Shown here: positions 1 through 5,042 of the stretch, one piece after another | Layout of the letters: every line of letters starts with the position of its first letter | Position numbering within the stretch: the first letter of the stretch is position 1 | Source of the DNA: Xanthobacteraceae bacterium | GTDB taxonomy: Bacteria > Pseudomonadota > Alphaproteobacteria > Rhizobiales > Xanthobacteraceae | DNA: 5,042 nucleotides | Assembly (NCBI GenBank): GCA_030037185.1 | Contig: JASHRR010001314.1 | Location: 1-5,042, forward strand | Reading direction: 5' to 3' | Translations under genes and position numbers: made by a program | Notes under the pieces: generated by a model | The model's database searches: none | Told to the model about the DNA's origin: nothing | The model's input: only the letters and a program-made list of their open reading frames with translations

Positions 1-3000
1 TCGAATAGAATGGGGAGCACAACAATACTCACGCGCGGTGCTTCACCCAGGCTCGAGGAGACGGCAATGAATCCCGGCGGAACGTCGTCGAGCAGAATGC
101 GCTTTTTTTCTACGGCGCATTGCCCGACGAGCCCCTCGCCGAGCCGGATTGTGTCGATCGGTTGCCCGGTATGAGCGTAGGTGGACATCAGGCGGAGTTC
201 ACGACTTACCTCGGTCCCACCGAGATGATAAATTGCGCCCTGGTTGGCTCTGACCAACGGGCTGAGCTCGCTCAGCAGCGTCTGGCCGACCGTGCTCAGC
301 TCGCGCTGCCCTTGGAGCATTCCAGCGAACCGCGCGAGGTTCGTCTTGAGCCAATCCTGCTCACGATTGCGCTCGGTCGTTTCGCGCAGATTGGAAATCA
401 TCGCATTGATATTGTCTTTCAGGTCAGCCACTTCGCCTCGGGTCTCGGCCTGGATGGAGCGGGTGAGGTCACCCTGGGTCACCGCGGTGGCCACCTCCGC
501 GATGGCGCGAACCTGGCTGGTGAGGTTGGCGGCAAGCAGATTGACGTTACCGGTGAGGTCCTTCCAGGTACCTGCGGCGCCAGGGACGTTTGCCTGTCCA
601 CCGAGACGGCCTTCGACGCCGACCTCGCGCGCAACGTTTGTCACCTGAGCGGCAAAAAGCGCCAGAGTATCGGTCATATCATTGATGGTGTCGGTAAGGG
701 CGGCGACCTCGCCCTTGGCGTGCACGGCGAGGCGCTGATTGAGATTGCCGTTGGCCACGGCAGTCACCACCTTGACGATTCCGCGGACCTGTTCGGTCAA
801 GTTCGAGGCCATGAAATTGACGTTGTCGGTGAGGTCCTTCCAGGTGCCGGCAACGCCGGGCACCGCGGCCTGGCCACCGAGCTTACCCTCGGTGCCGACC
901 TCGCGCGCCACACGACTGACCTCGCCGGCAAAGGCGTTAAGCTGATCGACCATGGTATTGATTGTGTCCTTGAGCTCCAGGATCTCGCCTTTCACATCGA
1001 CCGTGATTTTGCGGTTGAGTTCGCCGCGGGCCACCGCGGTGGTGACCTCGGCGATGTTGCGGACCTGCGCGGTGAGGTTACGGCCCATGATGTTGACGGA
1101 GTCGGTAAGGTCCTTCCACGTTCCCGCCACGCCGGGAACGGCGGCCTGCACACCGAGCCGACCCTCGGTGCCAACCTCGCGCGCCACGCGGGTGACTTCA
1201 GAAGCGAATGAGCGGAGCTGCTCGACCATCGTGTTGATTGTTTCCTTGAGCTGCAGCATCTCGCCGCGGACATCGACGGTAATTTTCTTGGAAAGATCGC
1301 CACTGGCCACGGCGATAGTGATGTCGGCGATATTACGAACCTGGCCCGTCAGGTTCGAGGCCATGAAGTTCACGCTCTCTGTGAGGTCTTTCCAGGTGCC
1401 GGCCATGCCGAACACGGTTGCCTGACCGCCGAGTTTGCCCTCAGTGCCGACTTCACGAGCCACGCGAGTGACTTCCGAGGCAAATGCCGAGAGCTGGTCG
1501 ACCATCGTGTTGACGGTCTCTTTGAGCAGCAAGATCTCGCCTTTGACGTCGACCGTAATCTTGCGGCTGAGGTCGCCCCGCGCGATCGCCGTCGCGACGT
1601 CAGCAATGTTGCGAACCTGTCCAGTGAGGTTCGACGCCATCGAATTGACGTTGTCGGTAAGGTCCTTCCAGGTGCCAGCGACGCCGGGTACCGCCGCCTG
1701 GCCGCCGAGCTTGCCTTCCGTTCCAACCTCGCGGGCCACCCGGCTCACCTCTGCCGCGAAGGAGCGGAGTTGATCGACCATGGTGTTGATGGTCTCTTTC
1801 AGCTGCAGGATTTCGCCGCGCACGTCGACGGTGATTTTCTTCGAAAGATCGCCGTTGGCGACGGCGATCGTCACTTCGGCAATGTTTCGAACCTGGCCCG
1901 TCAGGTTGTTGGCCATCCAGTTGACGTTGTCGGTGAGGTCCTTCCAGGTTCCGCCGACCCCCGGCACGACGGCTTGGCCGCCGAGCTTGCCCTCCGTGCC
2001 GACCTCGCGCGCGACACGGCTCACCTCGCCGGCGAAGGCATTGAGCTGGTCGACCATGGTATTAATTGTGTCCTTGAGCTCCAGGATCTCGCCTTTCACA
2101 TCGACCGTGATTTTGCGGTTGAGTTCGCCGCGGGCCACCGCGGTGGTGACCTCGGCGATGTTACGGACCTGCGCGGTGAGGTTACGGCCCATGATGTTGA
2201 CGGAGTCGGTGAGGTCTTTCCACGTCCCCGCCACACCGGGAACGGCCGCTTGCACACCGAGCCGACCCTCGGTGCCGACCTCGCGTGCAACGCGGGTTAC
2301 CTCGGAGGCAAAACCATTGAGCTGATCCACCATCGTGTTGATGGTGTTCTTCAACGCGAGAATCTCGCCCCTCACATCGACGGTGATTTTGCGTGAGAGG
2401 TCGCCCTTTGCGACAGCGGTCGTCACCTCCGCGATGTTGCGGACCTGGCCGGTCAAGTTCGACGCCATGAAGTTAACGCTCTCAGTGAGGTCTTTCCAGG
2501 TGCCGGCCACGCCGGGCACCACGGCCTGGCCACCGAGCTTTCCTTCGGTGCCGACCTCTCGTGCGACGCGGGTCACCTCGGAGGAGAAGCTGTTGAGCTG
2601 GTCGACCATCGTGTTAATCGTTTCCTTCAGCTCCAGGATCTCGCCTTTCACGTCGACCGTGATTTTGCGCGAAAGATCACCGCGCGCGACCGCCGTCGTG
2701 ACCTGAGCGATGTTGCGGACCTGCCCAGTGAGGTTCGTCGCCATCGCGTTCACCGAATCGGTGAGGATCTTCCAGGTGCCAGCCACACCCGGCACGATGG
2801 CCTGACCGCCGAGTCGACCATCGGTGCCGACCTCACGCGCCACTCGGGTGACTTCGGACGCAAACGAGCGGAGTTGATCCACCATCGTGTTGATGGCTTC
2901 CTTGAGCTGCAAAATCTCGCCGCGCACGTCGACGGTAATTTTTTTGGACAAGTCGCCGTTGGCGACGGCGATGGTCACACCCGCAATGTTGCGAACCTGC

Positions 3001-3671
3001 GCCGTCAAATTGCCGGCCATCTGGTTGACGGAGTCGGTGAGTTCCTTCCATACCCCCGTCACAGCTTTGGCCTTGGCTTGGCCACCAAGCTTGCCCTCGG
3101 TGCCGACCTCGCGGGCGACGCGGGTGACCTCCGAGGTGAAAACAGACAACTGCTCGATCATCCTGTTCACGAGCTTTGCAGAGCGAAGGAACTCGCCCTT
3201 GAGCGGACGCCCGTCGACCTCGAGCTCCATGGACTGCCCAAGGTCACCTTTGGCCACTGCGCCAATCGTCCGCGAAATCTCAGTTATTGGCCTGACCAGG
3301 TCGTCCAGCAAAGTGTTGAAGCCATCAACTTTGGCGGCCCACCCACCCGTCGCCCCGGGAACCGACATGCGTTGCCTGAGCAATCCTTCCCGGCCAACAG
3401 TCCGGCTCAACCGCGCCATTTCGCGCGAATGTTGGTCTTCGTGCGAAACGGCTTGGTTGAAGGCCGCAGCGATTTGCCCATCTATTCCGTCCCAGTCTGA
3501 CGGCAATCGCGCGGAAAAATTGCCATCACGAAATGCAACCATCGCTGCGAGTATCCGCCTCGACCGGGCTTCTATGGAGGTTTTCTGTGTCGGCCTATCC
3601 GCTTTGGCTTTCTTCGTCGGCCTATTCGCTTTGGCCTTGCGGCGATCGAGCCGCAGTTTGGTAGCGGGCAT
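1..3671 (-). CDS. Poly-HAMP sensor (probably hybrid) histidine kinase, N-terminal 1223 codons; 3' end outside window
   Basis: I read this frame codon by codon from the ATG at 3671-3669 to the left edge and found no stop. Residues 1-35 are a Lys/Arg-rich tail. Residues about 37-120 are a divergent HAMP-like region. Residues 124-176 are a HAMP domain with the conserved proline (P128) and a KGDL turn at 141-144. Residues 182-1101 are ten contiguous 92-residue units. Each unit pairs a divergent HAMP half ([18 protein letters not shown], then [10 protein letters not shown]) with a canonical one ([35 protein letters not shown]). Residues 1102-1140 are a helical linker containing [14 protein letters not shown] domain follows to residue 1223 ([10 protein letters not shown] at 1177-1186) and is cut by the window edge. 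There is no signal peptide or membrane segment, so the protein is probably cytosolic. In this family HAMP stacks pass conformational signals to a GAF, HisKA/HATPase core and often receivers, as in fungal Nik1/Os-1 kinases and their rhizobial and myxobacterial relatives. The kinase core is not in view, so kinase identity is inferred from architecture. The ligand is unknown. Confidence 0.93.
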   Translation of the reverse strand, partial: MPATKLRLDRRKAKANRPTKKAKADRPTQKTSIEARSRRILAAMVAFRDGNFSARLPSDWDGIDGQIAAAFNQAVSHEDQHSREMARLSRTVGREGLLRQRMSVPGATGGWAAKVDGFNTLLDDLVRPITEISRTIGAVAKGDLGQSMELEVDGRPLKGEFLRSAKLVNRMIEQLSVFTSEVTRVAREVGTEGKLGGQAKAKAVTGVWKELTDSVNQMAGNLTAQVRNIAGVTIAVANGDLSKKITVDVRGEILQLKEAINTMVDQLRSFASEVTRVAREVGTDGRLGGQAIVPGVAGTWKILTDSVNAMATNLTGQVRNIAQVTTAVARGDLSRKITVDVKGEILELKETINTMVDQLNSFSSEVTRVAREVGTEGKLGGQAVVPGVAGTWKDLTESVNFMASNLTGQVRNIAEVTTAVAKGDLSRKITVDVRGEILALKNTINTMVDQLNGFASEVTRVAREVGTEGRLGVQAAVPGVAGTWKDLTDSVNIMGRNLTAQVRNIAEVTTAVARGELNRKITVDVKGEILELKDTINTMVDQLNAFAGEVSRVAREVGTEGKLGGQAVVPGVGGTWKDLTDNVNWMANNLTGQVRNIAEVTIAVANGDLSKKITVDVRGEILQLKETINTMVDQLRSFAAEVSRVAREVGTEGKLGGQAAVPGVAGTWKDLTDNVNSMASNLTGQVRNIADVATAIARGDLSRKITVDVKGEILLLKETVNTMVDQLSAFASEVTRVAREVGTEGKLGGQATVFGMAGTWKDLTESVNFMASNLTGQVRNIADITIAVASGDLSKKITVDVRGEMLQLKETINTMVEQLRSFASEVTRVAREVGTEGRLGVQAAVPGVAGTWKDLTDSVNIMGRNLTAQVRNIAEVTTAVARGELNRKITVDVKGEILELKDTINTMVDQLNAFAGEVSRVAREVGTEGKLGGQAAVPGVAGTWKDLTDNVNFMASNLTEQVRGIVKVVTAVANGNLNQRLAVHAKGEVAALTDTINDMTDTLALFAAQVTNVAREVGVEGRLGGQANVPGAAGTWKDLTGNVNLLAANLTSQVRAIAEVATAVTQGDLTRSIQAETRGEVADLKDNINAMISNLRETTERNREQDWLKTNLARFAGMLQGQRELSTVGQTLLSELSPLVRANQGAIYHLGGTEVSRELRLMSTYAHTGQPIDTIRLGEGLVGQCAVEKKRILLDDVPPGFIAVSSSLGEAPRVSIVVLPILF
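921..1196 (-). repeat. HAMP unit 8, near-identical partner of unit 4
   Basis: The translation is identical to unit 4 (2025-2300), including the private residues GVQA, MGRN and GELN. The base differences cluster at the two ends of the unit (five in the first 40 bases from 921, six in the last 56), and the middle is nearly invariant. The neighbours also match in register. U7 shares [19 protein letters not shown] with U3, and U9 starts with VSRVAR as U5 does. This points to an ancestral four-unit duplication or later conversion between units. Confidence 0.92.
2025..2300 (-). repeat. HAMP unit 4, near-identical partner of unit 8
   Basis: This unit encodes the same 92 residues as unit 8 (921-1196), at an offset of exactly 1104 bp, which is four units. 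Both carry changes not seen in the other eight units: GVQA instead of GGQA, MGRN instead of MASN or similar, and GELN instead of GDLS. By hand alignment 16 of 276 bases differ, all silent. The segment matching 961-1058 is identical over 98 bp. Confidence 0.92.
3585..3638 (-). repeat. 27-bp direct tandem repeat coding a basic 9-residue motif twice
   Basis: Codons 12-20 and 21-29 of the kinase encode KAKANRPTK and KAKADRPTQ. The two 27-bp copies (3612-3638 and 3585-3611) match at 23 of 27 bases by hand count. The motif is rich in Lys, Ala and Pro and looks disordered, like the basic tails found at the start of many rhizobial proteins. It lies before any folded domain, so it could vary in copy number without disturbing the HAMP stack. 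Confidence 0.8.
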
Positions 3672-3677
3672 GGGCTA

Positions 3678-3683
3678 CTCCTT
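3678..3683 (-). promoter_or_regulatory. Ribosome binding site of the poly-HAMP kinase
   Basis: On the minus strand the sequence reads AAGGAG, then six bases (TAGCCC), then ATG. This is a near-perfect Shine-Dalgarno sequence at ideal spacing. It fixes the start at 3671 rather than at a later in-frame ATG, such as codon 44. Confidence 0.85.
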
Positions 3684-3957
3684 CACCGCGCAGCCACCCA
3701 TTGCCGTTCGGCGGCTTACTTCGAAGTCAAGACGCTTACCGAAATCTGGTTCCTGTTTGTCGCGTCACGCTCTACCGAGCCATGAAACAAGCAGGCAGTC
3801 GGGTATTATCGTCCGGCATTTTTCTTCCAGCCCAGCGCGGCGTTTGCTTCGTTCTGGCGTGGCAGTTAAGCGATCCTACGTTATGGACAAGCCAGCGTTC
3901 CCTCGATTTTGAGCCAAAGATCTGCCCAAATGCGCCAGCAGCTCGCCAGTCTAGCCA
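3684..3957. other. Gene-free leader between AraC remnant and kinase gene
   Basis: No frame here looks like protein on either strand. The open frame on the plus strand at 3701-3961 has no ribosome binding site and no recognisable motif. The stretch should contain the kinase promoter and leader, and it may also contain unrecognisable remains of the C-terminus of the broken AraC gene that ends near 3958. I see no strong stem-loop terminator. Confidence 0.5.
3877..3901 (-). promoter_or_regulatory. Weak candidate EcfG-type (general stress) promoter
   Basis: The minus strand reads GGAAC, 16 bases, then CGTA. The alphaproteobacterial EcfG consensus is GGAAC, 16-17 bases, CGTT, so all but the last base match and the spacing is right. 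It lies about 205 bases before the kinase ATG, which would imply a long leader. A match this short can occur by chance. Confidence 0.25.
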
Positions 3958-4483
3958 CTAGAGTAGCTTCGCCAGGTCGTGTCTCAGGTCGCTCAGACTT
4001 GTGAGAACGCTAAACAGGTGGACAAACGTTCGTTGGCTCAAAGCGCACTGAACGGGCCCGCTTCGCTCGCAAGTGCCTCCTCGCAATTCGTTGACTCAAC
4101 GGCTTATGGAGGTAGGGGTCGACGTTGACGACCGGGATATCGGTCGTCATCGACTGCTGCACCAAATTCATGCGGCGACATCGAGAGGTATCGGGCCAGC
4201 CGTCGCAAGGCCTCACCCAAAGTGTGCGACGAAGCTGCGACGTAATAGAGCAGCCCGAATCTTCGAAGTTCAGCCCTGACCGAGGTGAAATGGAAAATAC
4301 GCGTCCTGCAATCAGTCGCAGCCGCATTGAGAAACCTGATCTGAGATGAGACACTGATCCGGGCACCAACGTCTTCGATTTGTCGTTTGGTCAGCCCAGC
4401 TTGCGGCAAAAGCGGCTCCAGCTCGATCCCAGCCGCTTGCGCCCGTCGGAGGCAGCCGCGTGGTCGTCTAGTCGCACTCGCAC
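3958..4483 (-). pseudogene. Decayed AraC-family transcriptional regulator
   Basis: Pieces typical of AraC regulators with the arabinose-binding-like N-terminal domain appear in order on the minus strand, but in different frames. RLDDHAAAS starts at 4474. In a second frame come AAGIELEPLLPQAGLTKRQI, VSSQIRFLNAAA, RRFGLLYYVAASSHTLGEAL and RRLARYLSM, down to about 4190. DIPVVNVDPYLHK, about 4140-4095, needs a +1 shift. NCEEALASEAGPFSAL, 4088-4039, is back in the second frame, after a stop at 4106-4104. VLTSLSDLRHDLAKLL, the start of the AraC-type DNA-binding domain, is in the third frame at 4008-3961 and ends at a TAG. Intact relatives are about 330-345 residues. From family memory, roughly 75 residues are missing between RYLSM and PVVNVDPYL, and about 40 before VLTSLSDL. 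The longest single frame (4104-4589) is only 161 codons. The ancestral start is uncertain; GTG codons at 4483 and 4477 in the RLDDH frame are candidates. It is very unlikely to make a DNA-binding protein. Confidence 0.78.
4127..4148. repeat. Perfect 8-bp inverted repeat with 6-base loop inside the AraC remnant
   Basis: Arms GACGACCG (4127-4134) and CGGTCGTC (4141-4148) flank GGATAT, with further partial matching outside (GTCGA and TCGAC). There is no T-run, so it does not look like a terminator. It coincides with the site where the remnant changes frame, between GAAVDD and DIPVVNVD. Confidence 0.6.
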
Positions 4484-4730
4484 CGAGACGCTCGGATCTG
4501 AGGTCGTGCACTGGTTTGTCTTTGCGGTCAGAACTCCCGATTAAGGCCGGCACCGAACAACGTGGTTGCGGGGCATCGTATCTCGTCAACTGGAAAATGA
4601 TCGAGATGAAAAATGATTGAGATGGGGAAGGCCAGACGACGTCAATCTGGCATCGCCATGGACCACGTCAGCGTCCGGATATACCAGGAAGACACGACGT
4701 CAACTCTCTGGTTATACGATCGACATTCTT
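4484..4730. other. Stretch without a recognised gene
   Basis: The minus strand is open as far as 4589 in the main AraC-remnant frame, but no conserved motif is visible before about 4474. The plus-strand frames here (4387-4620, and a 39-codon frame at 4622-4741) have no ribosome binding site or family motif. The only clear structure is the tandem repeat at 4594-4624. The regulator's original promoter probably lay here. Confidence 0.45.
4594..4624. repeat. Two 15-bp imperfect tandem copies, 16-bp period
   Basis: AAAATGATCGAGATG at 4594-4608 and AAAATGATTGAGATG at 4610-4624 differ at one base and are separated by one base. They lie in an AT-richer patch just upstream (minus strand) of the AraC remnant. 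This could be a paired operator half-site or a simple slippage duplication. Nothing else in the window matches it. Confidence 0.55.
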
Positions 4731-4838
4731 TTAGGTCGTGACATCCACCAACAAAACTTTGTGTCTGATGGCAGTCTTAACGAGCGCTTCATTCTCGGCC
4801 ATGGAGCGCTCCACGAACGTGTCTATTGCGTTTTTCAT
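4731..4838 (-). CDS. Small 35-codon frame or frame-shifted tail of the upstream open frame
   Basis: It runs from ATG 4838 to TAA 4733-4731. The product begins MKNAIDTFVERSMAENEALV and ends HKVLLVDVTT, an amphipathic helical pattern followed by a short hydrophobic strand. It overlaps the 4789-5042 frame in another phase. There is no ribosome binding site at a useful distance before the ATG, which favours a frameshifted tail of the upstream frame over an independent small gene. No family is recognised. Confidence 0.25.
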   Translation of the reverse strand: MKNAIDTFVERSMAENEALVKTAIRHKVLLVDVTT

Positions 4839-5042
4839 CTGATCGCGTGTTGAGAATAGGCGCCTCTCTTTCGATGCGTTCGCGCAGTGCGTCGCGTTCG
4901 GCGTGAAGACAAAGAACGAGAGGCTTCATCAATCTGCCATCGGAAAGGTATTCGGAACGACGCAACGCCTTCCGATATGATGATAGGCCGCGGATAAAAT
5001 TCGGTGACGGATCAGGCACACTGGTGCATGGTCGGCCCGAAT
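4789..5042 (-). CDS. Unrecognised open frame entering from the right edge, possibly a remnant
   Basis: This frame is open from the right edge to a TAG at 4791-4789. It could start at GTG 5019 (76 codons) or outside the window. The middle (RRSEYLSDGRLMKPLVLCLH, then ERDALRERIEREAP) looks helical and charged, as in a real soluble protein. The tail after about 4850 (RNRHVRGALHGRE) looks less natural. I recognise no family. A frame-shifted continuation may exist at 4731-4838, which would make this a broken gene. No Shine-Dalgarno sequence is evident before GTG 5019. Confidence 0.3.
   Translation of the reverse strand, partial: SGRPCTSVPDPSPNFIRGLSSYRKALRRSEYLSDGRLMKPLVLCLHAERDALRERIEREAPILNTRSDEKRNRHVRGALHGRE

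Larger units (their letters stand above)
369..3128 (-). repeat. Coding tandem array of ten 276-bp (92-residue) HAMP-pair units
   Basis: Ten units follow one another without spacers or indels, each exactly 276 bp. In protein order, U1 is 2853-3128, U2 2577-2852, U3 2301-2576, U4 2025-2300, U5 1749-2024, U6 1473-1748, U7 1197-1472, U8 921-1196, U9 645-920 and U10 369-644. U1-U8 are very alike. U9 and U10 keep the first half (VAREVG, LGGQA, TWKDLT) but diverge strongly in the second half, where KITVDV becomes RLAVHA in U9 and SIQAET in U10. The second halves fall into two subtypes. U1, U5 and U7 share TIAVA, SKK, VRGE, LQLKE and QLRSF. U2, U3, U4, U6 and U8 mostly carry TAVAR, RK and an E, A or L at the Q position. 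A strict codon-multiple period keeps the HAMP helical phase. Confidence 0.93.

Noticed and set aside
120..1211. Long open frame on the plus strand opposite the kinase gene (also 1770-2396 and 2874-3500 in the same phase)
   Set aside because: It lies in codon register opposite the real gene and is open because GC-rich antisense codons rarely form stops. Its repeated peptide is the mirror of the HAMP units, and it has no ribosome binding site.
369..3128. Regular 276-bp repeats considered as a CRISPR-like or satellite array
   Set aside because: There are no spacers. The repeats are contiguous, in frame, and translate into a known HAMP-pair module.
3725..3730. TTGACT on the minus strand as a sigma-70 -35 box for the kinase
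   Set aside because: No acceptable -10 box follows at 16-18 bases; the corresponding bases are GC-rich.
2887..3912. 341-codon open frame on the plus strand
   Set aside because: It is rich in Ser, Arg and Thr, repeats with the HAMP period, and is antisense to the confident kinase frame. It is a shadow of the repeat's base composition.
3910..3957. Remnant of the second helix-turn-helix of the AraC regulator
   Set aside because: Fragments such as GLSIT (about 3890) loosely resemble the family but are too short and too far displaced to claim.
3701..3961. 86-codon open frame on the plus strand in the kinase leader
   Set aside because: It has no ribosome binding site, no recognisable motif, and lies across the likely promoter region and the end of the AraC remnant.
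4010..4369. 119-codon minus-strand open frame as an independent gene
   Set aside because: Only the stretch around DIPVVNVDPYLHK makes sense, and it belongs to the frameshifted AraC remnant. The rest is out-of-frame translation of it.
4617..4853. 78-codon plus-strand open frame and the nested 39-codon frame at 4622-4741
   Set aside because: Neither has a Shine-Dalgarno sequence or a recognisable motif, and the longer one overlaps the better-looking minus-strand frames.

Overview
The window looks like chromosomal DNA from a GC-rich alphaproteobacterium, most likely of the Bradyrhizobium/Rhodopseudomonas group of the Hyphomicrobiales. This is inferred from codon use (GC-rich third positions), from the type of giant poly-HAMP kinase encoded, and from the style of the AraC-type regulator remnant. 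No RNA gene, phage gene, transposase or CRISPR array is visible.

Positions 1-3671 (minus strand) are one uninterrupted reading frame of 1223 codons that runs off the left edge. It encodes the N-terminal part of a very large cytoplasmic sensor histidine kinase. It has a Lys/Arg-rich tail, a divergent HAMP region, ten back-to-back 92-residue HAMP-pair units (each 276 bp), a coiled linker and most of a GAF domain. The histidine kinase core and any receiver domains would lie beyond position 1. The gene has a strong Shine-Dalgarno sequence (AAGGAG) six bases before its ATG. Units 4 and 8 of the array are identical over all 92 residues but differ at 16 of 276 bases, all silent.

Positions 3672-3957 hold no convincing gene. 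They form the leader of the kinase gene, with one weak candidate for a general-stress (EcfG-type) promoter. Positions 3958-4483 (minus strand) are a broken AraC-family regulator. Recognisable pieces of the N-terminal domain, the inter-domain region and the DNA-binding domain lie in the right order but in three reading frames, with two internal deletions. A perfect 8-bp inverted repeat sits exactly at one of the frameshifts.

Positions 4484-5042 contain no recognised gene. There is a 16-bp-period imperfect tandem repeat at 4594-4624 and, on the minus strand, a partial open frame entering from the right edge that overlaps a 35-codon frame. These two could be pieces of another decayed gene.

Taken together, an intact signalling gene sits downstream of a decayed regulator on the same strand, in an otherwise gene-poor stretch. 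The kinase is a known type of protein. What is notable is the internal evolution of its HAMP array and the decay next to it.
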